Counted from the first letter of the stretch, positions 33,358-43,350 are shown. The stretch is DNA of 64,000 bases from Chitinivorax sp. B (GCF_005503445.1 NZ_SCOH01000018.1:39163-103162), one strand, 5' to 3'. Translations and numbers: made by a program. Notes: a model not told the origin generated them from the letters alone.

Positions 33358-35548
33358 TTTCTGTTTCCATTTCTTCATTGTTATGGTTGACACTTACAAA
33401 TTCTTTCCTAATGTATTGGTCAATATCATGCATAACACCATCTATACTACTCCCGATGCACTGCGCTGAGTAACTATTTTCTTCTATTTTTTTTATATCA
33501 AATGCACCATCCGACTGTGGAATTCCATAGAATGTCGATATGTATTTGACAACATTAAATCCGTTGTAGCCTTCCAGAACCAATTCAACAGAGTCAGAAG
33601 CATCATTATTGTGATATTTTTTTCCCTTTGTCTTTATTTGAATAAGTACTGCATTTAGCGATCTCGCTTTGAATGATGACGAATAGCCACCCATGTCTGC
33701 CTTGTCGCGAATAAATTCGCCTTCATGTTGAGGGATTGCGTAATATAAATGAAAATATCTAATTACATTGTAACCTGCTACCGAATGCATTATCAGCTCT
33801 ATGTCTGGCTCTTTGTTCTTTTCAAATATAGTGAATCGCAAGTATTTTTTGTAGCGACGTGAAATCTTCAAAAGATTAGCGGCGTTGCTATGAAGAGACG
33901 GAAATGGCATAAGAATGTTAGAGATGAACTCTACAAATTTCATACTTAACATACTTGATGATTGACCATTTATGGACAAATATGCACCACCTAGCTCTGA
34001 TATGCTCTTTGACCAAGTCAACTTAGGAGATGCCGGATTAATATATTGGGCCACTACTGACCAATCAAGCAGCTCCATTTTAGGATTTCCTGGTGAATGA
34101 ATATAAGCTCCACCCATTTCCCAAACAATATTTTGCCCAGTATAAATTTTTCTAACTGGCTGAGTGGCGCTTTCGAAAACTCTGGGAATGTCTTCTGACT
34201 CTAGGATTGCATCCTCCAGCTTTGGGTAACTATTGTTTTTTTTATGGATTACATGAATATTTGATTCAAAAAATACTCTATTAACATCACCCCAAAAGTT
34301 TTCTGAGAACCGCCGTCCTGAATAGTTTACAAGAGCATGAGAAATCATATTTTCTCTTATGGATTCATATTTATTTTCTATAAAAATGAGATTGTCAATT
34401 TTCTTTATCAACTGATTCAGTAGTGAATTATCCAACTCTTCTGACTTTATGTATTTGTCAATCAATATGCTTGTCACCGGGTCTTTGTACCATATTGTAG
34501 ATTTTATCCCTTCCAATATTAATCCATTGAACTCGTCGGTTATGTAGTTATCGGTTCCGATGGTGTCAGTGACAATAGGAACTGTTCCAAGCAGCATTGA
34601 CTGAATGATCGATGCAGAGTGAAGAGACAAGCTGGGTAATAACAGTATATGCGCTTTTTCTATTAAATTACTCATTTCACTATTTGATAAATAATCTTGG
34701 ACCCAAAGAATTGACTTTCCCAACTCGGATTGGACGAAATGAATGTTGACTCCATTATCTTTAAGCTCTTGGTCGTTTGGTTTGGCGCATCTGACCAATA
34801 GCATTCCCTTTCTTCCATTATTTATAAAATGCTCCCAAAATCTGAGAACTATATGACCTCCTCTATTAAAAAAGTTATTTGGATTCTGATTGGCAGAGTT
34901 TATGAACAAAAATATTGGAAATTCTTTGATGTGCTTGATTTTCAAATTACGTTTATATGAAGCGTCACTGAGGCCTATGTCTGATTTTAGTAATTTTATG
35001 TCAATGTCCTTATTTTTAAAAAAATTACTGATACTATTCAATGTGTTATCTATGTGTGAAAATATGCCTAAACATAATTCATTGCTGAAAATGTCTCTAT
35101 AATATGATTGTAATTGTTCGTGATTTTTAAAATGGCCACTTCCTTGTTGATAAAATGGTAAAAATATTGGTGCAAATGACTCGCAGTGAAATATGAATGG
35201 CCTTTTTAACGACGGAAACGGTGCAGTATGATGCAATTCTATATCGCCAGGAATCATTTCTGTTAGATACTTGTTGGCGCTAAAGAAATACTCTTCATAA
35301 GCTTTATTGATTGGGCTGCTATTCTTCCTAGTATGCGTTGAGTATTCAAGATGATTGTTTATAAACATTTTTCTCAGTGTTGGATCTGTCTTTAATAATT
35401 CATTGAGCTTGATATTGTCCCATGTGTTGATGGAAATATTCGATGGCTTGTGTTCAAATAGTGCTCTATATAGTGGATGAAACCCATTTAATGGGATGTA
35501 ATGGCTTAAACTCCAAGGTGCGGCAACTGTTAATTTTACTTTTTCCAT
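33344..35548 (-). CDS. large glycosyltransferase-like protein with C-terminal repeat modules
   Basis: A 734-residue product, clearly AT-rich. Residues 1-430 look like a GT-B glycosyltransferase: FPIFLFINSANQNPNNFFNRGG, LRFWEHFINNGRKGMLLVRCAKP, and AHILLLPSLSLHSASIIQSMLLGTVPIVTDTIGTDNYI, the pattern of GT4-type acceptor/donor domains. The C-terminal 250 residues carry two copies of a module, GYNVIRYFHLYYAIPQHEGEF and GFNVVKYISTFYGIPQSDG, also present in the two sulfotransferase genes upstream. A degenerate pair (GGAYIHSPGN, GGAYLSINGQ) precedes them. It overlaps the upstream gene by 13 bases. Confidence 0.65.
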   Translation of the reverse strand: MEKVKLTVAAPWSLSHYIPLNGFHPLYRALFEHKPSNISINTWDNIKLNELLKTDPTLRKMFINNHLEYSTHTRKNSSPINKAYEEYFFSANKYLTEMIPGDIELHHTAPFPSLKRPFIFHCESFAPIFLPFYQQGSGHFKNHEQLQSYYRDIFSNELCLGIFSHIDNTLNSISNFFKNKDIDIKLLKSDIGLSDASYKRNLKIKHIKEFPIFLFINSANQNPNNFFNRGGHIVLRFWEHFINNGRKGMLLVRCAKPNDQELKDNGVNIHFVQSELGKSILWVQDYLSNSEMSNLIEKAHILLLPSLSLHSASIIQSMLLGTVPIVTDTIGTDNYITDEFNGLILEGIKSTIWYKDPVTSILIDKYIKSEELDNSLLNQLIKKIDNLIFIENKYESIRENMISHALVNYSGRRFSENFWGDVNRVFFESNIHVIHKKNNSYPKLEDAILESEDIPRVFESATQPVRKIYTGQNIVWEMGGAYIHSPGNPKMELLDWSVVAQYINPASPKLTWSKSISELGGAYLSINGQSSSMLSMKFVEFISNILMPFPSLHSNAANLLKISRRYKKYLRFTIFEKNKEPDIELIMHSVAGYNVIRYFHLYYAIPQHEGEFIRDKADMGGYSSSFKARSLNAVLIQIKTKGKKYHNNDASDSVELVLEGYNGFNVVKYISTFYGIPQSDGAFDIKKIEENSYSAQCIGSSIDGVMHDIDQYIRKEFVSVNHNNEEMETENEAR

Positions 35549-38202
35549 TTTATTAGCCCTATGAAGCCGTTAATTTTCTTGCCGAATGTAACTAACCAGT
35601 TTTCCTCAATATTTTTAGTTCTAATTTCTAAATCTTTCTCTTTTAATATTATATCTTTTATCGCATCCTCAATATTTGTAAAGAACTTTTTTGAAGATGA
35701 GCTAATTTTTTCGTAATGGTTAATAATTTCTGATATTTCGCCTTTGACTGATTCAATTAATATAGCTTGTTCTTTCTGGAATTTCTCTAGGGCTTCATAA
35801 TTTCTATTTATATCGTCATAAAATTGCCCAAACATTGTCAATGTTTTAGCTTGACTGGCTTCACATGAGTTGTGAAGAGTGATATATTCATGCTGATTGT
35901 GATTGAGAATATCAAGTAACTCTGTTCTTAATTGTGATATTTGCTGTAGAAAAATAACTTGATTGGTTTGATTTGCTTCAAACATTGCTTGGCAATTTTC
36001 TTGATCTTTTTGTTTTATTTTCATCAGTTCATGTCTGCAATACTGAATTTGTTCATGTGCTTTATCAAAATTTACATCAATGATTTTCATGGCTGATTCG
36101 TGAACTTCCGCAATTTGTATTTTTAATTGTGACAATTCTTTATTGTTCTGTAATATGCGATTATTTGCATCTAATAATTCATTGTTGCATATGTTTTCGA
36201 GTGATATCTTTGTTGCCTCGGATATATGACGAGTGCGCACCAGTTCATTATTCAGCTCTAATATTTTTGCGCCAATTTGAGCGACAGTGTTAATCTGATC
36301 GTTGGAAATAATCTTTATCGAATCTAATTCTTTCTTCCATAGTTGTGATTGTTCTTGTTCAAATTTTAAAAACCGTTGGTTGTTTATTGAAATGCTATCT
36401 TCAAATAACATTTGAATGGATAAGTCTGTATTCTCTATTTCTCGCTGAGTATGTGATACTTTATGATCAAGTGCTGATTGTGATTTAGTTGCGTTTGTAA
36501 GTATATTGCTGAATCCTGCTGTATATTTCGAGTATATTTTTGAGAATTCTTTTTCTAATCGACTAATTCTGTTTTCTTTTTCTTCTGATTTGATGTTTAT
36601 CAATTTGTTGAATCGCTGTGTTATTGAGAGGCCGTCAATTTCAAGTTTTAGTTCTGAGATTGTTCCGGTAATTATTAGGTCTTTATGGTTAAACTTGTCG
36701 ATCAAATCTGACCAATCTACGTATAAATCAACTTCACCTAATGTTTGACGAATTGCTATAAAAAAATTACGAAATTCTATCAAATTGAAACCATGGTAAC
36801 TGTCAATTATTCTTGGGGTGTCAGTAATTATCCACTCATCGTTCGCGGCATGGTAGATTGCGTCTGCATCGACTAGTTTCTTGCCAAGTGAAATAAGTGA
36901 TTCAGTACGTTGGTTATAGCTATGACGCCCCATCATCAGGAGCGCTTTTAATTCGTCGATGGTAGGGGCAGAAGGAATGGCCGCAAGTTGCTCGGACGAC
37001 AGTGTGGCTAAGGGTAGGCGCCCTACATTCTGTGGCAACGCATAGATGCGACCATCGAATCTCACCAAGTTGCAACCCAGAAAGCCACTTTGCAGGGTCA
37101 TGGGCATTTTGTCGAAGTTTGCTGACGAGTACTTCGGGCTACGCCGTCGCCACGTCTGGTTGTGCGTTGGCAATGCGATGGTGCCGTCGGCGGGGTAACC
37201 GAATCGGGTCAGCAGATCTTGGTTGTCATTCAGAAAGTGCTGGATGACCTCCGGAGGCAGCTGTTTGACAAATCCACCAATCTTGCCTTCCCGAAAGGTA
37301 GCGGACTCCGGATTGAAGAGTCGGGCTGCAATCTCACGCGGGTTGCCTGGCGCGTGCAGTTTGAGTTGAATGGACCAGATCAGGCGTTGCTGTATATCGC
37401 TATCGGCGCCGCCAGCAGCGCCGATCAGTTCTTCGAATGAGAAGCTGATGACATTCGGAAAATCCAGCCACGGTGTGAACGCACCTAGTCGCTCACGCAG
37501 TGGTCCCAGCAACCATGGGTCGTTGAGCAATTTGTCGAGGCGAGCCTCGAAACTGTCGTCGGGTAACCACCCTGCGAAGCTGGTCTTGCCATCGCGGTGA
37601 TAGTAGTGTGCCTCGGAGACGAGGATGTCCAGCGGGTGGCGGTATATGAACAGTGCTGGTGAGCGCATGAAGGCGTGGTGACGATTGCCGAACGGTGCAC
37701 GACGTACCGAGTCGACAAAGAAGTCGCGGGCGACAGTATGCGAATTGCTGTATTCCAAGCAATACCATTTACCGCCTTCTGGAAATTCGGGTAGCTCAAC
37801 GGCACCTTCGTAGCCAAGCGCTTCTGCCAGCTCGTAGGCAAGATGTGTACCGGATTTCGGGATGGTGACCAGAAACAATGGGCGCTGCGAAAAATACCAA
37901 TTGGTCTCGGGCGCGACAACGGTGAGTTCTGGCCTATCAACACAATCCATCAGGGCAGCGGCGAGTTTCTCGCCATCAGTTTCGGTGAACAGGACATATT
38001 GCGCCGAAGCCGATTCTTCCGGGCTTAGGCGATTGAGCGGTTGCACCGGCTTGCCACGCTGTGCTGCGTGCTTCACCAGACTCTGCGCAAGCGGAGCGTT
38101 GCCTACGATGGCGATGGTGGCATCTGGCTGTTGCGCCCACCAACCCTCCAATGTGGCAATCAGGGCATCCTGCGTTGGGGGGACGAAGCTTAACCGGTTC
38201 AT
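35536..38202 (-). CDS. sulfotransferase fused to a long coiled coil
   Basis: An 888-residue protein. Residues 105-350 are a PAPS-dependent sulfotransferase: the 5'-phosphosulfate loop is VTIPKSGTHL (112-121) and the 3'-phosphate site is YRHPLDILVSEAHYY (187-201). Modules NLVRFDGRIYALPQNVG and GFNLIEFRNFFIAIRQ follow, then some 350 residues of heptad-rich coiled coil (HKVSHTQREIENTD, ISQLRTELLDILNHN) to the end. The coiled-coil half is strongly AT-rich while the sulfotransferase half is not, with the change near 36900. The product probably sulfates the exported glycan and may assemble with the exporter through the coil (inference). Confidence 0.8.
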   Translation of the reverse strand: MNRLSFVPPTQDALIATLEGWWAQQPDATIAIVGNAPLAQSLVKHAAQRGKPVQPLNRLSPEESASAQYVLFTETDGEKLAAALMDCVDRPELTVVAPETNWYFSQRPLFLVTIPKSGTHLAYELAEALGYEGAVELPEFPEGGKWYCLEYSNSHTVARDFFVDSVRRAPFGNRHHAFMRSPALFIYRHPLDILVSEAHYYHRDGKTSFAGWLPDDSFEARLDKLLNDPWLLGPLRERLGAFTPWLDFPNVISFSFEELIGAAGGADSDIQQRLIWSIQLKLHAPGNPREIAARLFNPESATFREGKIGGFVKQLPPEVIQHFLNDNQDLLTRFGYPADGTIALPTHNQTWRRRSPKYSSANFDKMPMTLQSGFLGCNLVRFDGRIYALPQNVGRLPLATLSSEQLAAIPSAPTIDELKALLMMGRHSYNQRTESLISLGKKLVDADAIYHAANDEWIITDTPRIIDSYHGFNLIEFRNFFIAIRQTLGEVDLYVDWSDLIDKFNHKDLIITGTISELKLEIDGLSITQRFNKLINIKSEEKENRISRLEKEFSKIYSKYTAGFSNILTNATKSQSALDHKVSHTQREIENTDLSIQMLFEDSISINNQRFLKFEQEQSQLWKKELDSIKIISNDQINTVAQIGAKILELNNELVRTRHISEATKISLENICNNELLDANNRILQNNKELSQLKIQIAEVHESAMKIIDVNFDKAHEQIQYCRHELMKIKQKDQENCQAMFEANQTNQVIFLQQISQLRTELLDILNHNQHEYITLHNSCEASQAKTLTMFGQFYDDINRNYEALEKFQKEQAILIESVKGEISEIINHYEKISSSSKKFFTNIEDAIKDIILKEKDLEIRTKNIEENWLVTFGKKINGFIGLIKWKK

Positions 38203-39785
38203 GTTGCGGCTCCATTCACCACATCCATGATGGCGTCCAGCGAGTTGGCAACGCGCACGCCCGGTAGATTGGTCACGTCGTCGATTTGCAGATCGATGGG
38301 CCCGAGTGCCTGTGGCAAGGCGTAAAAGCGTCCAGCAAAGGTGACAATATTGGTTTGGCCAATGCTGCTTAGAAGCATTGGGTTGCTGTATTGACGGAGC
38401 GTGGGTGCCGGGCTGTCCTGCGTCGGGACGGATGTCTCGTTTGCGTCCTGCCGCATGGCCTGTTCAAGGTGTGCATGCCAACTGTCGGCATGATGCGTGT
38501 TGGCAAACAGGACGTGTAATGCGGATTTTGTTTCGTTCAGTATGGTTGGCGTCAGTTGGCGAGACATTGTGTTTGGCAGCCAATAGTCAAGTACTGCATT
38601 GATTGCAGCGCAGGTGGCTTCCGCCGCTTCCCAGACCGCCATGACCAGCGTGTCATCAGTGCAGGACGATCGCTCGATGCGCGTGTGGGTACGCCAGTCG
38701 TATTGTTTAAACGAGAACCGACTTAGGTCTAGATTGGATTTGTTGAAGGCGAATCCGAACAGGTCTTGATCGTGGTATTCATGGAGCACTGTTTTGTTAC
38801 GAATGGCATTCGCCAGTTTTTGCTGGAATGGGGTGTATTGGTTTTCATCCAGCATACCGATTGGTTCGTAACCAAAATATGTGGTGAGTGTGTCCAGCCC
38901 GTGTGCTCGGATCATGTCCAAATGGGTATTGGTCAGCCAATTACGCCAGCCACCCACGATGCCGTGGCCTGTCCGCAAGTTGTGCTTGTGTGCGCCGGTG
39001 AGATTTTTATGATCCAACCGCTGCCAGATCTCGTGGGCTTGATACTCGGTTATGGTCAGGTCCAGTTGAGTGGCAATGCGTTGTACGGTTGAGATGGGGG
39101 CCGATATCAGGTCTTCCCAACGCATGATCTGGTATTGATCTGCAACGGCCAGGAACTGGGCCATGTATGAGCGGAACGGGGTGAGTAATGCCGCAAAGAA
39201 ATTCAGGTCAGAAAGCTTATACAGCGCCAACTGCTGACGGATCTGGTCATTGTCCTGATCCGGCGCCAGGAAGCGCTGGATGTATTCGCTGGTCAGTGCG
39301 TTCAGCGAGAAGCAGGCTGATGTGACCGTACCTGCGGGGTGTCGCACTGAAGCAAAGCGCTGATACGCACCATAATGGGCGTGTACTGGCCAGTGTGTCG
39401 GGCCAACGTGGGAGTGGATGATCTCGTAGTAGTCCAGTACCTCACATGGGTGTGAGGTGATCAGCGTAAAATCACCGTGACCGCGTACGCCAATATACTT
39501 ACGGAAACAAGCTCTGCTTGTGTCCGCATCATGAAGCCACTTGGGTCCCCCGGTCAATTGTCTGAAATTGGGGTTGTAGAGGAGCTGCCCCGTTAGTCCA
39601 CGCTGTTCGAAGACTTGGTCAATAGCGACCGTTAGGGCGTCCGATGCCATATCGCAGAAACACTTGAGCGCGTGCCTGCCGGGTTTGGTATCCGGTCGGT
39701 AGGGCAATAACTCGGCAATCACGCTAATTAACAGTGTGAATCCTGTCCGGGGGTAACCAATGACTACTGGCGCGCGCGGATTCAT
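38199..39785 (-). CDS. sulfotransferase
   Basis: A 528-residue protein that begins with a PAPS-binding loop (VVIGYPRTGFTLLISVIAEL, residues 6-25), followed by RFASVRHPAGTVTSACFSLN as the 3'-phosphate site. The C-terminal 70 residues include NIVTFAGRFYALPQALGPIDL, the same module as in the neighbouring genes. The ATG at 39785 overlaps the wzt stop by 4 bases, and its own stop overlaps the next sulfotransferase start. It probably uses PAPS made by the APS kinase at 54134 to modify the glycan exported by Wzm/Wzt. Confidence 0.78.
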   Translation of the reverse strand: MNPRAPVVIGYPRTGFTLLISVIAELLPYRPDTKPGRHALKCFCDMASDALTVAIDQVFEQRGLTGQLLYNPNFRQLTGGPKWLHDADTSRACFRKYIGVRGHGDFTLITSHPCEVLDYYEIIHSHVGPTHWPVHAHYGAYQRFASVRHPAGTVTSACFSLNALTSEYIQRFLAPDQDNDQIRQQLALYKLSDLNFFAALLTPFRSYMAQFLAVADQYQIMRWEDLISAPISTVQRIATQLDLTITEYQAHEIWQRLDHKNLTGAHKHNLRTGHGIVGGWRNWLTNTHLDMIRAHGLDTLTTYFGYEPIGMLDENQYTPFQQKLANAIRNKTVLHEYHDQDLFGFAFNKSNLDLSRFSFKQYDWRTHTRIERSSCTDDTLVMAVWEAAEATCAAINAVLDYWLPNTMSRQLTPTILNETKSALHVLFANTHHADSWHAHLEQAMRQDANETSVPTQDSPAPTLRQYSNPMLLSSIGQTNIVTFAGRFYALPQALGPIDLQIDDVTNLPGVRVANSLDAIMDVVNGAAT

Positions 39786-41119
39786 GCGAACGATACCTTG
39801 GCCCTGCCGGCGGCAAGCGTGACCACTTCGTGTTTCACGTCCAGATTGATAAATCCACATTGGCCATGTGTGCCTGCAAAAGCCAGTCGTGCTACCGAAC
39901 GCCGTACATCAAGGTACCGGTCTTCGCCACTGGCCAGCTGATTGGAGCCGATATTCAGGAAATACTCGCCACCTGCCAAGTGTGAGGTGAACCGGAACTT
40001 GACTGCCATGCAGCATCCTTTCTGACCGGCGAGAAATGGCTGGTTCATCATGGCGAGGTTCGTTCCAAATACATAGGTGCCATCAATTGTTACCAGTGCA
40101 AACCCGACAAAGACACCGTCAATGTCTTCATTGAATCGGAGTTTGGCAATGAGCTCGATTTCGGCATGCAGCGGGATTTCAGGCGGATTGAGCTTACCGT
40201 TGGCGATCAGATCGAAGTCGATAATGGTGGCGGCGCCATTTCCTATGCGCGTCTCATGCTTGTGGTAATAAGGATGTTCGCAGACGCGATCATGCAAGGT
40301 AGGCGCCAGCGCTTGAATTGCTGGTATGGGTTGGGCTAGTGCCTGGGGTTGCCAGTCTTGCACGAGATTGTCCGGTACGGGTTTGCGCGTACCGAATAGC
40401 AGGTCCTGATAATGATTGACTGCAAGCTTGATTGGGCCGGCGTAGCTGAGTCTTCCCTGATCGATAACGATGCCGCGGTGGCAGATGCGTAGCAGTGTGT
40501 CCGTGCTGTGGGAGACTACCAGGATGGTCTTGCCAGCCTCCATGAACTCGCGGATGCGCTGAAAACAGCGATGTTGGAATTTGGAGTCTCCCACGCTCAA
40601 CGCTTCATCCACCACAAGAATTTCTGGGTCGATATGAATCGCTGCTGCGAAAGCCACCCTGACGAACATGCCGGAGGAGTAGGTCTTCACTGGTTGATCG
40701 AAGAAATCGCCGATATCGGCAAAGGCTTCGATTTCCGGCATCTTATTTTGCATGGCTTGTTGTGAGAACCCCATGATGGAGCCATTCAACAACACGTTCT
40801 CGCGGCCAGTGAATTCGGGATTAAAGCCCGCGCCCAGCTCAAGCAAGGCTGAGATTCGGCCTTGCACCTCTACCGTGCCGTGTGTGGCACGCATGACAGC
40901 GCAAATGATTTGAAGCAATGTGGACTTGCCCGAGCCATTCTTACCAAGAATACCGACGATTTCACCGCGCCCAACGTCAAACGAAATGTCGCGGAGAGCC
41001 CAAAACTCCTGATGGCGCGGTTTCCCGAATGGGTGTAATGCCTCTAGCATCCGTTCCTTGGCAGATTTGAACAGCCGAAATTTTTTCGATACCTGACGAA
41101 CTGAAATAGCGACTTCCAT
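39782..41119 (-). CDS. wzt: polysaccharide ABC exporter ATPase with Wzt C-terminal domain
   Basis: A 445-residue protein. The nucleotide-binding domain has Walker A GKNGSGKST (59-67), the signature YSSGMFVRVAFAAA and Walker B ILVVDEAL. Residues 270-445 are a Wzt-type carbohydrate-binding sandwich (ISVGDS linker; INGKLNPPEIPLHAEIELIAKL; YVFGTNLAM; FLNIGSNQLASGEDRYLDV), which in Wzt recognises the modified end of the glycan and explains coupling of export to end capping. AGGTCG lies upstream of the ATG. It is downstream of wzm by 93 bases. Confidence 0.93.
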   Translation of the reverse strand: MEVAISVRQVSKKFRLFKSAKERMLEALHPFGKPRHQEFWALRDISFDVGRGEIVGILGKNGSGKSTLLQIICAVMRATHGTVEVQGRISALLELGAGFNPEFTGRENVLLNGSIMGFSQQAMQNKMPEIEAFADIGDFFDQPVKTYSSGMFVRVAFAAAIHIDPEILVVDEALSVGDSKFQHRCFQRIREFMEAGKTILVVSHSTDTLLRICHRGIVIDQGRLSYAGPIKLAVNHYQDLLFGTRKPVPDNLVQDWQPQALAQPIPAIQALAPTLHDRVCEHPYYHKHETRIGNGAATIIDFDLIANGKLNPPEIPLHAEIELIAKLRFNEDIDGVFVGFALVTIDGTYVFGTNLAMMNQPFLAGQKGCCMAVKFRFTSHLAGGEYFLNIGSNQLASGEDRYLDVRRSVARLAFAGTHGQCGFINLDVKHEVVTLAAGRAKVSFA

Positions 41120-41212
41120 ATCACGACCTATTTTGTTGTCTGCGAATGCAAGCTGAACATTTCATTGCAATCCGGGTTGCCCGACGGGCACCCGGCGCTT
41201 TTATCGAAACCC

Positions 41213-42034
41213 TTACATGACGTCCGCGAACTCGGGCTTCAGTCTGCGAAACACATGCATGCCTGTTAACAGCATGCCCATTGCCATCCCCCAGAAATAC
41301 AACGTTTGCACCATATTGGGCAGGGTAGGTTGGGGTGAAACGAGTGACGTGCGATAACCTTCCGCCAAATAAAAAACCGGGTTGTAGACCAGCAAGGACT
41401 GATAAGACGCTGGCAATATTTGCGCAGACCAGACGATGGGTGTGGCCCAGAAAACGATATTGAGCAGAATGGCAATGGCCTGTGCGATATCGCGGTAGAA
41501 CACCTGTAATGCCGACAGCAGCCAACCCAGGCCCAACAAGAGTGTGATGGTGCAGATCAGGTAATAGGCCACCATCAGCCGCTCAGGCATGAATGGCACG
41601 TTCATTGCCACCATCAGGATACCGAGAACGGCCAGAAAGATGGCATGCGGAAACAGCCCGGACAAAATATGCACGAAAGGAAGTACTTCTGTCGGGAAGA
41701 CGGTTTTTTTCACCAGGTGTGCGTTGCTGGTGACGGAATGGGTGATGGCCAGCAAGGTGTCGTTGAAAAAGAACCAGGGTACCAAGCCTCCAATGAACCA
41801 CAGAATGAACGGCGTATCGGCCGGGCCCTGGGCTTTGAATCCAACGGCAAATACGAAGTAGAACACTCCCACGATGGCAATCGGGTGCGCAAATGCCCAC
41901 AGCGTGCCGCCCAATGTGCCTGCGTACCGGCTTTGCAAATCGCGTCCTGCCATGGCAAGCACCATGGCGCGGTGCTTGCCAAGTTGTCGGAAGAAGTTGG
42001 CAAAGGAAGACGTGTTGTGCGACAAATTCATCAT
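41213..42034 (-). CDS. wzm: polysaccharide ABC exporter permease
   Basis: A 273-residue ABC2-type integral membrane protein with six hydrophobic helices. Hallmarks are LAMAGRDLQSRYAGTLGGTLWAFAHPIAIVGVFYFVF, FILWFIGGLVPWFFF, VTSNAHLVKKTVFPTEVLPFVHIL and FYRDIAQAIAILLNIVFWATPIVWSAQILP. These match Wzm/TagG exporters of undecaprenyl-linked glycans. The start at 42034 is chosen because AGGACC precedes it and it begins 16 bases after the upstream stop; the frame runs on to 42148 without similarity. It pairs with wzt. Confidence 0.93.
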   Translation of the reverse strand: MMNLSHNTSSFANFFRQLGKHRAMVLAMAGRDLQSRYAGTLGGTLWAFAHPIAIVGVFYFVFAVGFKAQGPADTPFILWFIGGLVPWFFFNDTLLAITHSVTSNAHLVKKTVFPTEVLPFVHILSGLFPHAIFLAVLGILMVAMNVPFMPERLMVAYYLICTITLLLGLGWLLSALQVFYRDIAQAIAILLNIVFWATPIVWSAQILPASYQSLLVYNPVFYLAEGYRTSLVSPQPTLPNMVQTLYFWGMAMGMLLTGMHVFRRLKPEFADVM

Positions 42035-42050
42035 CAGGTCCTGGTAAACA

Positions 42051-43334
42051 TTAACAGTTCTCAACCATGCCAACGGCCGCAGCGGGCGCTGCCAAGTCAT
42101 GGTTAGCTGGATGCGATGTTGCTGGTGCTGCCGAGCATTCGGCGGCATCTACGATCAGTTCGGCAAATGCCAGTGAGCTGGTGAATGCGGGTGAAATTGC
42201 GTTCAGTACATGCAATGTGTTCGGCGTACGCGCCAGGATGTAATCCATCTCCAGTTTGCGTGTTCGCGTGTTGATTAATTGCGGCCGAATGCCTGCTTTA
42301 GGTGTGGCAATCATGTCCCTTGCGTCGAGCGAGGGTATCAATTTGCGTGCCGCAGACAGGAAGTTGTGTTTCCAATACTTGCTGATTTCGGCATGTGCCA
42401 ATTTCCGGAAGTTGCCGTCGTTGCGCAGATACATACTCATCAGCTGGCGGCTAATCGCAGCTGCTTCATTCAACTGAATGCCATGCAGCTTGTCGTAATT
42501 CTCGCGGCCAAAGGCTGGGATGGCAGTGGGGCCGATATAAACTTCGCCAGAAATGACGCGGGTCAGGTGCACGCCCAAAAAGGGTAGAGTGACATCTGGA
42601 ACGGGATAGATATTGGCCCTAATTTTTGGATTGGCTGCGGCGTTGAGTTTCCAATAAATCCCTTTGAATGGCACCAGGGCATAGTCCTCAGCTTGGCCAA
42701 AACACTTGGCGATGGTGTCGGCATAGGCACCGGCACAGTTGTACAGGAACCCATAATGCACATCGCCAAGCGATGTGTTCAGGCTGCCGGACGGGCGAAT
42801 GGTACGTACCACGCAGTCCAGTAGAAACTGTACATTTTGCGCGGCTAACATCTCATGTAACCGCTTGACCACCGCCACACTGTCAATGACCGCCGTGGTT
42901 GGGCAATGGATGGCAGCCGGGCCGTCGGTGGCATAGGGTTCGATTTCCCGCAGAATATGATGATCGATCAGATGCGCTTCAATGCCATTTTCGCTGGCAT
43001 TTCGAAGCAGTTTTTGGACGGTTGGCAATTGCGAGTCATCTGTGGCGAGAATGACCTTGCCGCATTGCGAAAATGCGATTTTTTCCGTCCTGGCAAATTC
43101 CAGCATGCGCGCCGCGCCCCTGGCGCATACTTTGGCTTTCAACGTATCACTGCCGTAATAGATGCCGCAGTGCAAGACACCACTATTGCGGCCACTGGCA
43201 TGCATGCCGGGTCGGGCTTCTTTTTCCAGCACGGCGATGGATGCATGGGCGTATCGCTGCCGCAATTCGAGTGCAACGGTGAGGCCGACTATGCCGGCCC
43301 CGATGACCACGAAATCGAACGTCTTTGTGTGCAT
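42051..43334 (-). CDS. lhgO: L-2-hydroxyglutarate oxidase-type FAD enzyme
   Basis: A 427-residue DAO-family flavoprotein. FDFVVIGAGIVGLTVALELRQRY is the FAD loop, followed by HASGRNSGVLHCGIYYGSDTLKAKVC, a strong LhgO/L-2-hydroxyglutarate dehydrogenase signature. VDYALVPFKGIYWKL and the C-terminal TPKAGIRPQLI also fit. It oxidises 2-hydroxy acids in central metabolism, so its place between wzm and the epimerase in a glycan cluster is odd. It may oxidise a sugar-derived hydroxy acid instead. The naming is by similarity. Confidence 0.85.
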   Translation of the reverse strand: MHTKTFDFVVIGAGIVGLTVALELRQRYAHASIAVLEKEARPGMHASGRNSGVLHCGIYYGSDTLKAKVCARGAARMLEFARTEKIAFSQCGKVILATDDSQLPTVQKLLRNASENGIEAHLIDHHILREIEPYATDGPAAIHCPTTAVIDSVAVVKRLHEMLAAQNVQFLLDCVVRTIRPSGSLNTSLGDVHYGFLYNCAGAYADTIAKCFGQAEDYALVPFKGIYWKLNAAANPKIRANIYPVPDVTLPFLGVHLTRVISGEVYIGPTAIPAFGRENYDKLHGIQLNEAAAISRQLMSMYLRNDGNFRKLAHAEISKYWKHNFLSAARKLIPSLDARDMIATPKAGIRPQLINTRTRKLEMDYILARTPNTLHVLNAISPAFTSSLAFAELIVDAAECSAAPATSHPANHDLAAPAAAVGMVENC

Positions 43335-43350
43335 GGTTACCGCACTTCAA

